DNA of 22,695 bases from Chloroflexota bacterium (GCA_024636135.1 JAGXHP010000153.1:1-22695), one strand, 5' to 3'; shown: positions 1 through 7,839, counted from the first letter of the stretch. Numbers and translations are program-made. The notes: generated from the sequence alone by a model not told the origin.

Positions 1-93
1 GAGCACGCGCTCGCCGAGCGCAAGGTCGGCCACCGCAGCCGCCGATGGAACGAGATCGGGGCCGGGCTTGCCGGCCTCGCCCAGCTCGCCTGA
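1..93 (+). CDS. C-terminal end of a probable ArsR-family regulator (partial)
   Basis: The window opens inside a reading frame that runs without a stop from base 1 to a TGA at 91-93 and encodes 30 residues ending in an Ala/Leu/Gly-rich helix-like tail. The following arsM begins 17 bases later with its own ribosome site, so the two look like one operon. ArsR-type arsenic-responsive repressors commonly precede arsM, which is the main basis for the name. The visible residues contain no diagnostic motif, such as the metal-binding cysteines or the winged helix, so the family call is contextual inference. It could be the end of any other small protein. Confidence 0.45.
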   Translation, partial: EHALAERKVGHRSRRWNEIGAGLAGLAQLA

Positions 94-110
94 CCCACCA
101 AGGAGCACCG

Positions 111-917
111 ATGTCCGATCAGATCCACGAGATCGTCCGCGTGCGCTACGCCGCCGCCGCGAACCAGGCCGCAGCGGGCACCGGGGCCTGCTGCGGTCCC
201 GACGAGGGCATCGGGGCCGGGCTGTACGGCGCCCTTGAGCGTGACGAGCTGCCCGATGCGGCCGTGCTCGCATCGCTCGGCTGCGGCAATCCGACGGCGG
301 TGGCCGACCTTGCGCTCGGCGAGCGCGTGCTCGATCTCGGGTCGGGTGGGGGCATCGACGTCCTGCTGTCGGCGAAGCGCGTCGGCCCGACGGGCCGCGC
401 CTTCGGGCTCGACATGACCGACGAGATGCTGTCGCTGGCGAAACGCAATGCCGCGGCGAGCGGAGCCACCAACGTCGAGTTCCTCAAGGGACACATCGAG
501 GCAATTCCCCTCCCTGCCGCCTCGATCGACGTGGTCATCAGCAACTGCGTGGTCAATCTCGCGGCCGACAAGCCCGCCGTGTTCCGGGAGATCGCGCGCG
601 TGCTGCGGCCCGGGGGTCGCATCGGCATCAGCGATATCGTGGCCGAGGACTCGCTGTCACCCGAGCAACGCGCCGAGCGCGGTTCGTACGTGGGCTGCAT
701 CGCCGGAGCGCTGTCCTACTCCGAGTTCACATCGGGCCTGCGGGATGCGGGGCTTCGGGAGATCTCGCTGACCACCACGCACCAGGTCGCGGAGGGAATG
801 CACAGCGTGATCGCCAAGGCCACCAAGCCGATGAACGCCGCGGCTCCGGAGCCCACCGGCGATGACCTGCCGATGGCCGTGGCTGGCTGCGGTTGCGGCG
901 AGGGCGCCTGCTGCTGA
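111..917 (+). CDS. arsM: Arsenite S-adenosylmethionine methyltransferase ArsM
   Basis: A 268-residue class I SAM-dependent methyltransferase that should methylate As(III) in the cytoplasm to methylated and volatile arsenicals. The SAM-binding glycine motif (VLDLGSGGGID) is at about residues 73-83, preceded by the LGCGNP motif typical of ArsM at 56-61. Candidate As(III)-binding cysteines are C58, C146 (in SNCVVN) and C196 (in VGCIAG). The 50-residue gap between the last two equals that between C174 and C224 of the algal CmArsM. A CC pair lies at 27-28 and four more cysteines at the extreme C-terminus (C260, C262, C267, C268). ATG 111 is chosen because AAGGAG lies at 100-105; an in-frame upstream start at 45 would overlap the preceding gene. 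Catalytic assignment is from family knowledge. Confidence 0.93.
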   Translation: MSDQIHEIVRVRYAAAANQAAAGTGACCGPDEGIGAGLYGALERDELPDAAVLASLGCGNPTAVADLALGERVLDLGSGGGIDVLLSAKRVGPTGRAFGLDMTDEMLSLAKRNAAASGATNVEFLKGHIEAIPLPAASIDVVISNCVVNLAADKPAVFREIARVLRPGGRIGISDIVAEDSLSPEQRAERGSYVGCIAGALSYSEFTSGLRDAGLREISLTTTHQVAEGMHSVIAKATKPMNAAAPEPTGDDLPMAVAGCGCGEGACC

Positions 918-923
918 CGGCAT

Positions 924-942
924 CCGATTCTCCTAGAATCGG
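924..942 (+). promoter_or_regulatory. Perfect 8-bp hairpin overlapping a putative -10 box before the MFS gene
   Basis: An 8-base arm (CCGATTCT, 924-931), a 3-base loop and the exact complementary arm (935-942) sit seven bases after the arsM stop and six before the GTG of the next gene. TAGAAT at 934-939 resembles a -10 hexamer. The element could be an operator over that promoter or a small terminator for arsM, although no T-run follows. Role inferred from position. Confidence 0.4.
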
Positions 943-948
943 CGTCCC

Positions 949-2220
949 GTGACTGCTCCACCTGACCGCTCCTACCGTGCGCTGCTGCGCGTCCCGACCC
1001 TGGGACGTGTCCTCCTCTCGATGCAGATCGCGCGCATTGCCCAGTCGATGGTCGGTGTGGCGATCGTCCTGTTCACGCTCGATCGCTACGGGTCGCCGGC
1101 CTTCGCCGGCCTGGTGACCCTGGCGAGCATCCTGCCCGGGCTGCTGGTGAGCCCCGTTGCCGGCGCCCTCCTCGATCGCCACGGACGCCTGCGTCTGGTA
1201 ATGCTCGACTACGTGGTGGCCATGGCAGCCATGGCCCTGATCGCGCTCCTCGCCGTCGTCAACGCCCTGCCGGGACCGCTGCTCGTCGCCATCGCCGTGC
1301 TGTCGTCGCTGACCTCGATCCTGAGCCACGTCGGCCTTCGCTCCCTCTTCCCGATCCTCGTGCCCGAGCCGCTGTGGGAGCGCGTGAACGCTGTCGACTC
1401 CAACGGATACGTGGCTGCCACCATCGTCGGCCCACCCCTCGCCGCGGCGATGGTCGCGCTGCTCGGAGGGCCGGCGGCGCTCGTCCTCATCGGCCTGGGC
1501 TTCGGCATCGCCGCCGCGGCGCTCGTCGGCGTCCCGGACCCGGCATCGACGATCGCGTCGTCGGGTCGGATCCTGGCCGACGCCTGGGGCGGGATGGTCT
1601 ACACCTGGCGCAACCGGACGCTGCGTGGCCTCGGGTTCGCCGTCACGTTCGGCAACCTGGCGCACGGCATGACGGCCATCGTCCTGCCGCTGATCATCCT
1701 CCAGCGCTTCGGGATGAGCGAAACGGTCGTCGGGCTGGTCTTTGCGGTGTCGGGCATCTCGGGCATGGCCTCAGCGTTCCTCTTCGGCCGGCTCGACACC
1801 CGGGGTCGCGAGTGGGCGATGCTCGTGTGGCCGATGGTCGCGCTCGTCCCGACCGTCGCGCTGCTGCTCATCGCCGCCGGACAGCCGCCGATCCCGGTCG
1901 GTCTCGGCCTGGTCATCGCGGAGATGCTGCTCGTCGGGTTGCTGATCGGCCCGATGGACATCGCGCTGTTCACGGTGCGCCAGCGGCGTACGGATCGTGA
2001 ATGGATGGGCCGCGCCTTCTCGGTGTCGATGGCGTTCAACTACCTTGGCGTCCCGATCGGCGCGGGCGTTGCCGGACTGCTGGCCGAAACCTCGATCGAG
2101 CTGGCGATCCTGGTTCTCGGGATCGGCGGAGCGATCGCCTCGGCGATTGCGGCTGCTGCCCTCGTCCCGCGTCATGAACCGCCACGCGAGCAGCCGTTGG
2201 CGGGGACCGCCTCGAGCTAG
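949..2220 (+). CDS. Major facilitator superfamily (MFS) transporter
   Basis: A 423-residue integral membrane protein with about twelve hydrophobic segments, the usual size for an MFS secondary carrier. The loop between helices 2 and 3 carries a motif-A-like DRHGRLRL at about residues 81-88, and an RxRR-type basic loop is near 343-350. The substrate cannot be read from the sequence; the overall look is of the drug/metabolite-efflux type of MFS. The only plausible early start is GTG 949, which has no Shine-Dalgarno sequence but follows TAGAAT by nine bases. Adjacency to arsM suggests arsenical efflux but does not show it. The stop TAG (2218-2220) overlaps the stop of the convergent azlD gene within a shared CTAG. 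Confidence 0.85.
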   Translation: MTAPPDRSYRALLRVPTLGRVLLSMQIARIAQSMVGVAIVLFTLDRYGSPAFAGLVTLASILPGLLVSPVAGALLDRHGRLRLVMLDYVVAMAAMALIALLAVVNALPGPLLVAIAVLSSLTSILSHVGLRSLFPILVPEPLWERVNAVDSNGYVAATIVGPPLAAAMVALLGGPAALVLIGLGFGIAAAALVGVPDPASTIASSGRILADAWGGMVYTWRNRTLRGLGFAVTFGNLAHGMTAIVLPLIILQRFGMSETVVGLVFAVSGISGMASAFLFGRLDTRGREWAMLVWPMVALVPTVALLLIAAGQPPIPVGLGLVIAEMLLVGLLIGPMDIALFTVRQRRTDREWMGRAFSVSMAFNYLGVPIGAGVAGLLAETSIELAILVLGIGGAIASAIAAAALVPRHEPPREQPLAGTASS

Positions 2221-2531
2221 GCGACCCCCACAAGGCGGGCAATCGCCGCCGCGGCGGCCGCGACGACCACCACGAGGAGGATCGGAGCGCGGAGCGCAAT
2301 GGCGAGGGCGGCCGCCGCCAGCCCGGTGATCCGCGCGTCGAGCACGAGCTCCTGCCCCGTGCCCAGGGCAGCCGTGGCCACGAGGGCAGCGAGAAGGGCC
2401 GGAGCAAGGAGAGCGACGACTCCCTGTACCCGGGCCGGCAGCGCGCGCCCACCAAGCAGCACGGGCCCTGCGGACTTGATCGCGATCGTGCCGGCACCCA
2501 CCACCAGGACCACGATCCAGGACTCGCTCAT
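2217..2531 (-). CDS. azlD: AzlD-family small subunit, branched-chain amino acid exporter
   Basis: A 104-residue, very hydrophobic protein with about four membrane segments, the standard size for AzlD. The motif near residues 14-29 (a TIAIKSAGP segment followed by LLGGRALP) matches the family pattern around the first loop. AzlD acts with the larger AzlC in export of branched-chain amino acids or analogues. Its ATG overlaps the azlC stop by four bases (ATGA, 2528-2531), so translation is probably coupled. Its TAG stop lies at 2217-2219, overlapping the stop of the convergent MFS gene. Substrate specificity is inferred from the family. Confidence 0.85.
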   Translation of the reverse strand: MSESWIVVLVVGAGTIAIKSAGPVLLGGRALPARVQGVVALLAPALLAALVATAALGTGQELVLDARITGLAAAALAIALRAPILLVVVVAAAAAAIARLVGVA

Positions 2532-3214
2532 CGCCGGAGCCCGAAGAGGGCTGCGGCCGCCGCGGCGATGATGGGGACGCCGGCCGGCGTCGCCGGCACG
2601 AGCGCCAGGGCGATGGCCGCGCCGCCGATGGCGGCTACGACCGACTTCCGACTCCGGAGCTGCGGCGCCAGGAGCGCCAGGAACAGCGCGGGAAACGCTG
2701 CGTCGAGGCCGAGGGCGGCCGGGTCACCGAGCGCATCGCCACCGACGACGCCGACGAGCGTCCCGCCCACCCACGCCAGCCACAGCACCAGCCCGGCCCC
2801 GATCAGCCGGCTTCCATGGAAGCGCCCCCCGCCACTGGCCGCGATGGCCCACGACTCGTCGACGACCAACTGCCCCTGGGCGAACCGTGCCAGCGGGCCG
2901 CCGTGGAGGAACCGCGCCACGCTGATGCCGATCGGGAGATAGCGGGCGTTCAGCAGCAACGCCCCAGCGATCGCAGCCGCCGGCTGGCCGCCGGCACCGA
3001 GGATCGATGCCGCGGCGAACTGCGCCGATCCGGCGAAGGTCGTCATGCTCATCGCCACGGCGGGGATCCCGCCCATCCCGCCGCTGGCCGATGCCAGGAC
3101 GCCGAACGAGACCCCGAACAGCCCGACCGCGACGGCAAGCGGCAGCGCCGTCACGGCCCCCCGTCGCAGCTCGCGGCGGTCGCTCTCGGTCCTCATCTCG
3201 CGGTCAGCGGACAT
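2528..3214 (-). CDS. azlC: AzlC-family large subunit, branched-chain amino acid exporter
   Basis: A 228-residue inner-membrane permease. After a charged N-terminus come hydrophobic helices with family hallmarks: PLAVAVGLFGVSFGVLA at about residues 25-41, an FAGSAQFAA motif at about 60-68, the LLLNARYLP motif at about 86-94, and the DESWA motif at about 118-122. AzlC and AzlD together export branched-chain amino acids or toxic analogues. It is first in a two-gene operon with azlD (4-base overlap). ATG 3214 has no Shine-Dalgarno sequence but lies exactly six bases after TACCCT (reverse strand), suggesting a leaderless message. Nothing looks truncated. Confidence 0.9.
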   Translation of the reverse strand: MSADREMRTESDRRELRRGAVTALPLAVAVGLFGVSFGVLASASGGMGGIPAVAMSMTTFAGSAQFAAASILGAGGQPAAAIAGALLLNARYLPIGISVARFLHGGPLARFAQGQLVVDESWAIAASGGGRFHGSRLIGAGLVLWLAWVGGTLVGVVGGDALGDPAALGLDAAFPALFLALLAPQLRSRKSVVAAIGGAAIALALVPATPAGVPIIAAAAAALFGLRR

Positions 3215-3220
3215 GAGGCG

Positions 3221-3226
3221 AGGGTA
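3221..3226 (-). promoter_or_regulatory. Putative -10 box for leaderless azlCD
   Basis: Read on the reverse strand the hexamer is TACCCT, followed by exactly six bases and the azlC ATG. The spacing would place transcription start at the A of the start codon. No convincing -35 is visible. The assignment rests on the same geometry recurring at other genes in the window. Confidence 0.4.
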
Positions 3227-3264
3227 CGCTGTTCACGGGCGGAGGCACGAGCGAGGAGAGAACC

Positions 3265-3621
3265 GTGGAGATCAGTGAATTCATCGGAACCATCGGGCTG
3301 GCGATCGATGTCGCCGGGGTCATCGTGATCCTCCTTGCCATCGTCGTGGCGGGCATCGGCTTCGCGCGCGGCATCATGCGCGGACTCGCGTACGAGGTCG
3401 TCTATCGCTCACTCCGACAGTCGATCGGTCGGGGCATCCTGCTGGGTCTGGAGCTACTGGTGGCCGGCGACATCATTCGCACGGTCGCCATCGAGCCGAC
3501 GTTCACGAGCGTCGGTGTGCTGGCGGTCATCGTGCTCGTGCGCACGTTCCTCAGCTTCTCGCTCGAGGTGGAGCTCACCGGCAAGTGGCCGTGGAGCCGG
3601 GATCGGGCCGAGGCGGGCTAG
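3265..3621 (+). CDS. DUF1622 family membrane protein
   Basis: A 118-residue small membrane protein with a strongly hydrophobic first helix (about residues 12-32), a basic loop with RGIMRGLAYE and a YRSLRQSIGRGILLGLE stretch at about 46-63, then a second and third helix. This YxxLRxxxGRxxLLGLE pattern is characteristic of DUF1622 (conserved membrane protein, function unknown). GTG 3265 is supported by GAGGAGAG at 3253-3260. The gene stands alone between divergent azlC and a convergent oxidoreductase. Its TAG stop shares CTAG (3618-3621) with the stop of that neighbour. No function is assigned. Confidence 0.8.
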   Translation: MEISEFIGTIGLAIDVAGVIVILLAIVVAGIGFARGIMRGLAYEVVYRSLRQSIGRGILLGLELLVAGDIIRTVAIEPTFTSVGVLAVIVLVRTFLSFSLEVELTGKWPWSRDRAEAG

Positions 3622-4661
3622 GCCTCGCGCCGCCGGGCGACCTCGGCCCGGACCGCCGGAGCGACCACGGTCCCGAACAGCTCGATCGAGCGCATCACCT
3701 GGTGGTGCGGGATCGAGCCGATGGTGAACTGGATCAGAAACCGGTCGTGGTCGAAGATCTCGTGCTGGTGGAGGATCTTCTCGATGACCTGCCCCGGCTC
3801 ACCCACGAAGCTCGCGCCGTGAAGACCGCGCGAGGCCTCGAACTGTGCCCGATCGGTCGGCGGCCATCCCCGTTCGCGGCCGATGCGATCCATCATCAGC
3901 TTCATCGGCGGATAGGCGATCTCGGCGGCCTCGTCCGATGAGTCGGCGATGAACCCGTGGGAGTTGATGCTCAGTGGCGGCATCGGATCATGCCCCGCGG
4001 CCTCCGCGGCCCGGCGGAAGAGCTTCGCGAACGGGGCGAAGCGCGCCGGCTCTCCGCCGATGATCGCGAGCGCCATCGGGAGGCCGAGCGTTCCCGCTCG
4101 CACTGCCGACTCCGGCGTTCCCCCGACCGCGATCCAGACCGGCAGCGGGTCCTGCTTGGGACGTGGGTAGACGCCGCGATCCTCGATCGGCGCGCGGTGC
4201 GTCCCGCTCCACGTGATCCGCTCGGCATCGCGAAGCGCGAGGAGGAGCTCGAGCTTCTCGGCGAACAGGGTGTCGTAGTCGCGCAGGTCATAACCGAAGA
4301 GCGGAAAGCTCTCCACGAACGAGCCGCGCCCGGCCATGATCTCGGCACGCCCGCCGGACAGGAGGTCCAGCGTCGCGAACTGTTGGAAGACGCGGACCGG
4401 GTCGTCCGAGCTCAGCACGTTGACCGCGCTCGTCAGGCGGATCCGCTTCGTCCGGGCCGCCGCCGCGGCCAGCACCACGGCCGGCGACGAGATGACGAAG
4501 TCCGGGCGGTGATGCTCGCCGACTCCGAAGACGTCGAGGCCGACCTCGTCCGCCAGCTCGATCTCCTCGATCAGGTCGGCAAGTCGCTGCTCGACGCTGA
4601 TCGTGCCGCCGTGGCGCGCGTCCTCGGTGACCTCGCCAAAGGTGTAGATGCCGATCTCCAT
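3618..4661 (-). CDS. LLM-class flavin-dependent oxidoreductase (luciferase-like)
   Basis: A 347-residue luciferase-like monooxygenase-fold protein. Family landmarks include GVGEHHRPDF at about residues 46-55, the SSPAVVLAAAAARTKRIRL block, the SAVNVLSSDDPVRV block, GRGSFVESFPLFGYDL, and a C-terminal IELFGTVVAPAVR. These resemble the Atu2307/SP_0267-type LLM subgroup, thought to use FMN; F420 use cannot be excluded. The substrate is unknown. ATG 4661 is preferred over start sites up to 4886 because homology begins at MEIGIYTFGE and longer versions would run through the divergent gene's promoter and start. CATGAT lies six bases upstream of the start on the coding strand. The stop overlaps that of the DUF1622 gene by four bases. 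Confidence 0.88.
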   Translation of the reverse strand: MEIGIYTFGEVTEDARHGGTISVEQRLADLIEEIELADEVGLDVFGVGEHHRPDFVISSPAVVLAAAAARTKRIRLTSAVNVLSSDDPVRVFQQFATLDLLSGGRAEIMAGRGSFVESFPLFGYDLRDYDTLFAEKLELLLALRDAERITWSGTHRAPIEDRGVYPRPKQDPLPVWIAVGGTPESAVRAGTLGLPMALAIIGGEPARFAPFAKLFRRAAEAAGHDPMPPLSINSHGFIADSSDEAAEIAYPPMKLMMDRIGRERGWPPTDRAQFEASRGLHGASFVGEPGQVIEKILHQHEIFDHDRFLIQFTIGSIPHHQVMRSIELFGTVVAPAVRAEVARRREA

Positions 4662-4667
4662 CGGCGC

Positions 4668-4697
4668 ATCATGGCCGATCCGGAATGAACGAGTCAC
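4668..4697 (-). promoter_or_regulatory. Putative leaderless promoter of the LLM oxidoreductase
   Basis: On the reverse strand GTGACT (4692-4697) and CATGAT (4668-4673) are separated by 18 bases, and CATGAT is six bases from the ATG at 4661. The hexamers match the sigma-70-type consensus at four of six positions each. No Shine-Dalgarno sequence is present, consistent with a leaderless transcript. Confidence 0.4.
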
Positions 4698-4719
4698 GAG
4701 CCGCGGAGGTTGAATAGTC

Positions 4720-5181
4720 ATGACGAACGCACGACATCGAGACTTCGACTTCTGGATCGGCGAATGGGAGGTCACCGATCCCGCGGGCACGCCGGCAGGA
4801 CGAAATCGGATCCAACAGGTCTTCGGCGGCGTCGGGCTATCCGAACACTGGGAAGGTGCCGGAGGCCAACTGGGGACGAGCCTCAACGTCTTCTCCGAGT
4901 CCCGCGGACACTGGCACCAGACCTGGATCGACAGTTCCGGAACGCTGCTTCAGCTCGATGGCGGGCTGCGGGACGGGGCGATGGTCCTGGAGGGAACGAC
5001 CCCAGGCCGCGAGGATCCTGGTGCCACGGTCCAGCACCGTATCAGCTGGTCGACCATGGATGGCAACCCCGACCTGGTGCGTCAGCATTGGGAAGTGTCG
5101 AAGGACGCCGGGTCCACCTGGGAGACCCTGTTCGATGGGCGCTACCGGCGAATCGGCGGGGCCGAAGCTCCCGGCGGTTAG
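4720..5181 (+). CDS. DUF1579-like small cytoplasmic protein
   Basis: A 153-residue protein with an N-terminal FDFWIGEWEV motif (about residues 9-18), followed by alternating beta-strand-like segments and a C-terminal DGRYRR. The FWIGxW signature is shared by DUF1579-type and related lipocalin/calycin-like small proteins, in which it opens the barrel. Enzymatic function is unknown. There is no signal peptide or membrane segment. The ATG at 4720 has GGAGG at 4705-4709. The gene is divergent from the LLM oxidoreductase (58 bases between starts) and convergent with a flavoprotein, sharing TTAG at 5178-5181, so it is a monocistronic unit squeezed between two flavoenzymes. Confidence 0.65.
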   Translation: MTNARHRDFDFWIGEWEVTDPAGTPAGRNRIQQVFGGVGLSEHWEGAGGQLGTSLNVFSESRGHWHQTWIDSSGTLLQLDGGLRDGAMVLEGTTPGREDPGATVQHRISWSTMDGNPDLVRQHWEVSKDAGSTWETLFDGRYRRIGGAEAPGG

Positions 5182-5864
5182 GGGGAGCGGATCTCGACCA
5201 GCACGTCTTCGAGGGGCTTGCGCGCAACGTCCGGCACCGTGGCGTCCGGCGCGGGATAGCCGACCGGGATGACGACGTAGGGTCGCTCGTTCTCGGGGCG
5301 GCCCAGGATGTCGCCCAGGAATCCCATCGGGCTCGGCGTATGCGTCAGGGTCGCGAGGCCGGCGTGGGTGAGTGCGGCAAGGAGAACGCCGACCGCGATC
5401 CCCACCGATTCGCGGACGTAGTAGTGCTTGGTCTTGTCGGATCCGCCCGGCCGGACTCCATAGGCCTGCTCGAAGACGACGATGAGCCATGGCGCGTCGG
5501 TCAGGTGCGGCTTGCGCCAATCGGTGCCGAGTGGCTCCAGCGCCTCGAGCCATTCCGGTGACATCCGGTGGCCATAGCCCTCTCGCTCCTCGACCTCGGC
5601 CGCCTCGCGGATGCGGGCGCGCAGCTTCGGCTCGTCACCGATGAGGACGAAGGTCCACGGCTGCTGGTTCGCCCCGCTGGGGGCAAGCGCTGCGGCCCGA
5701 ATGGCGTTGACGAGCAGCTCCCGCGGCACCGGGGTGGGAGCGAAGTCGCGGATCGAGCGACGCCGACCCATGACCTCGAGGAACGATTCGGCGGCCGCGG
5801 CTCGCTGGTCGTCGGTCAGGTCGACGGGGACGTATGGGCGGCGGGGGAGCGGCATCGGCCACAT
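5178..5864 (-). CDS. Iodotyrosine deiodinase-like nitroreductase-family flavoprotein
   Basis: A 228-residue FMN-binding nitroreductase-fold protein. The N-terminal block RRRSIRD (34-40) and APSGANQQPW (61-70) are flavin-site motifs. It looks specifically like iodotyrosine deiodinase (IYD/DEHAL1). E93 and Y97 (E-x3-Y) are followed 21 residues later by K118 in DWRK, matching the human E157/Y161/K182 triad in identity and spacing; that triad grips the halotyrosine zwitterion. HYY at 147-149, LLAAL at 161-165, and the C-terminal VGYPAPDATVPD and RKPLEDVLV also fit the family. There is no membrane anchor, as in known bacterial homologues. ATG 5864 is the first start; M4 is an alternative. Expected role: reductive dehalogenation of halogenated tyrosines or a related aromatic substrate. 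Confidence 0.85.
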   Translation of the reverse strand: MWPMPLPRRPYVPVDLTDDQRAAAAESFLEVMGRRRSIRDFAPTPVPRELLVNAIRAAALAPSGANQQPWTFVLIGDEPKLRARIREAAEVEEREGYGHRMSPEWLEALEPLGTDWRKPHLTDAPWLIVVFEQAYGVRPGGSDKTKHYYVRESVGIAVGVLLAALTHAGLATLTHTPSPMGFLGDILGRPENERPYVVIPVGYPAPDATVPDVARKPLEDVLVEIRSP

Positions 5865-5874
5865 GGTAGGGCGC

Positions 5875-5880
5875 TAGCAT
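5875..5880 (+). promoter_or_regulatory. Putative -10 box for leaderless AhpD-like/thrC operon
   Basis: TAGCAT is followed by exactly six bases and the ATG at 5887, with no Shine-Dalgarno sequence, so the transcript probably starts at or next to the start codon. The overlapping reverse-strand TAGCGC (5871-5876) lies six bases before the divergent flavoprotein start and may be a weaker partner promoter. Confidence 0.5.
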
Positions 5881-5886
5881 CGGCGC

Positions 5887-6486
5887 ATGAGCTGGATCGA
5901 GCGGATCGGATACGAGGCATCGACAGGGCGTCTGCGCGCCATCTACGACCGGATCAAGGGGCCGCGCGACGAGCTCGACAACATCCTCACCGTCCACAGC
6001 CTGCGACCGCACACGCTCGAGGGTCACATGGCGCTCTACAAGAACGTGCTGCACCACACGGGGAACACGCTGCCGACCTGGTGGCTCGAGGTGATCGGCG
6101 TGTACGTGAGCATGCTCAACCGCTGCGACTACTGCGTCGATCATCACTTCGCCGGCCTGAGACGCCTTCTGGCCGATGACGAGCGCGCCGATGCGATCCG
6201 CGCCTCGCTCGAGGCCGATGACCCCGAAGCGTTCGATCCGCGCCAGTTCGCGATGCTGGCCTACGCCCGCCGGCTGACCCTCGAGCCCGATGCGATGGCG
6301 CCCGATGACCTGGCCCGGCTGCGCGCGGCCGGCGTCGACGATGGCGAGATCCTGGAGGTGAACCAGGTGACCGCCTACTTCGCCTATGCCAATCGGACCG
6401 TCCAGGGCCTGGGGGTCACCACCGAAGGCGACGTGCTCGGCCTGTCACCAGCCGATAGCGACGCGACCGAGTGGCATCACGGGTGA
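5887..6486 (+). CDS. AhpD/carboxymuconolactone decarboxylase-like peroxidase-related protein
   Basis: A 199-residue all-helical protein of the AhpD-like fold. The redox motif CDYC at residues 80-83 is followed by H86-H87, and E68 lies 12 residues before the first cysteine, matching the E...CxxCxxxH site of AhpD-like thiol peroxidases and uncharacterized peroxidase-related enzymes. The length agrees with the latter group. It probably reduces peroxides or disulfides in the cytoplasm; the partner is unknown. Its TGA overlaps the ATG of the threonine synthase gene (TGATG, 6484-6488), implying translational coupling. The start has no Shine-Dalgarno sequence and sits six bases after TAGCAT. True carboxymuconolactone decarboxylase activity is unlikely because no catechol-pathway genes are nearby. 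Confidence 0.82.
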   Translation: MSWIERIGYEASTGRLRAIYDRIKGPRDELDNILTVHSLRPHTLEGHMALYKNVLHHTGNTLPTWWLEVIGVYVSMLNRCDYCVDHHFAGLRRLLADDERADAIRASLEADDPEAFDPRQFAMLAYARRLTLEPDAMAPDDLARLRAAGVDDGEILEVNQVTAYFAYANRTVQGLGVTTEGDVLGLSPADSDATEWHHG

Positions 6487-7673
6487 TGGTGCGGTCGTAT
6501 CTCACCGGATTGGCGTGCAGCGCGTGCGGCGCGACCTGTCCGGCGGACGAGCTCGCCGGCGCCTGCGCATCCTGCGGCAAGGTGCTCTTCGCGCAGTACG
6601 ACCTCGCCTCACTGCGCGCCGACATGCCCGTGCCGGATTTCGCCGGCCGGGCCGACACGCTGTGGCGCTATCGCGAGCTGCTGCCAATCTCCGACGAGCG
6701 GTTCGCCATCACGCTGGGCGAGGGGCGGACGCCGTTGCTCGCGCTGGGCGCTCGCGCGCGCAGCTCCTTCGGCCTGGAAGGTGCCGAGCTGCTGGTCAAG
6801 GAGGAAGGCGTCAACCCGACCGGCTCGTTCAAGGCCCGTGGGCTGGCGGTCGCCGTTGCCCGTGCCGCGGAGCTCGGCATCACCGATGTCGCGCTCCCGT
6901 CGGCCGGCAACGCGGGCGGAGCGGCGGCGGCGTACGCGGCGGCCCACGGCATCGGATGCCATGTCGCGATGCCTCGTGACGCGCCGACCATCAATCAGCA
7001 GGAGGTTGTGCTGTACGGCGGCGAGCTGATCCTCGTCGACGGCCTGATCGACGCCGCCGGACGTCTTATCCGCGAGCGGGCGGCGAGCGACGGCTGGTTC
7101 GATCTGTCGACGCTCAAGGAGCCGTATCGGGCCGAGGGCAAGAAGACGATGGGGATCGAGCTGGCGGAGGACGGCGGCTGGGGAGACGCCTGGTGTCCCG
7201 ACGTCATCGTGTACCCGACCGGCGGTGGCACCGGCATCGTCGGCATGTGGAAGGCATTCGACGAGATGGAGCAGCTCGGCTGGATCGGATCCAGGCGGCC
7301 GCGCATGGTGGTCGTGCAGTCGACCGGCTGTGCGCCGATCGTCAGGGCATTCGAAGCCGGAGCCGACCATGCGGAGCCCTGGGCCGATGCCACGACGATC
7401 GCGTCGGGGATCCGTGTGCCGGCCGCCATCGGTGACTACCTCATCCTGCGTGCGGTGCGCGACAGCGGCGGAACGGCGGTGGCGGTCACCGATGACGAGA
7501 TCGTTGCGGCCCGGCGAGCGGTCGGCACGACGACCGGGATCAACGCCGCCCCGGAGGGCGCGGCCACCTTCGCCGCGCTACCGCATCTGCGCGCATCAGG
7601 CTTTCTGGCCGGCGATGAGCGAGTAGTCCTGTTCAACACCGGAACCGGCGCGAAGTACCCCGCGCCCGGCTGA
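6486..7673 (+). CDS. thrC: Threonine synthase (PLP-dependent)
   Basis: A 395-residue fold-type II PLP enzyme that converts O-phosphohomoserine to threonine. An N-terminal zinc-ribbon-like segment has CxxC pairs at C11/C14 and C27/C30, common in this thrC subgroup. The PLP lysine is K116 in NPTGSFKARG. The SAGNAGGAAAAYAA block and the glycine-rich PTGGGTGIVGMW phosphate-binding loop follow. The C-terminal NTGTGAKY motif is typical of threonine synthases rather than threonine dehydratases. ATG 6486 is preferred because it overlaps the upstream TGA (TGATG); an in-frame ATG five codons earlier (6471) would lie inside the preceding gene. No other threonine-pathway gene is in the window. Confidence 0.88.
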   Translation: MVRSYLTGLACSACGATCPADELAGACASCGKVLFAQYDLASLRADMPVPDFAGRADTLWRYRELLPISDERFAITLGEGRTPLLALGARARSSFGLEGAELLVKEEGVNPTGSFKARGLAVAVARAAELGITDVALPSAGNAGGAAAAYAAAHGIGCHVAMPRDAPTINQQEVVLYGGELILVDGLIDAAGRLIRERAASDGWFDLSTLKEPYRAEGKKTMGIELAEDGGWGDAWCPDVIVYPTGGGTGIVGMWKAFDEMEQLGWIGSRRPRMVVVQSTGCAPIVRAFEAGADHAEPWADATTIASGIRVPAAIGDYLILRAVRDSGGTAVAVTDDEIVAARRAVGTTTGINAAPEGAATFAALPHLRASGFLAGDERVVLFNTGTGAKYPAPG

Positions 7674-7839
7674 CTCGGACGGCCCGTCGCCGGTGCCAGA
7701 ACGCACCGCCCACCGAGGGCCTGGGTGGCAGCGTCATACGCATCGGTGGCACTATGGGCGTCTCACTCGATCCGCACCGGACCGCATTTCCTCGCGGCCG
7801 TTGGCTGCGGACTCTCTCGACCCAGGAGGATCGTCTCGC

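Noticed and set aside
727..1665. Reverse-strand ORF of 312 codons across arsM and the MFS gene
   Set aside because: It is composed of charged low-complexity sequence and spans two real genes and their promoter region.
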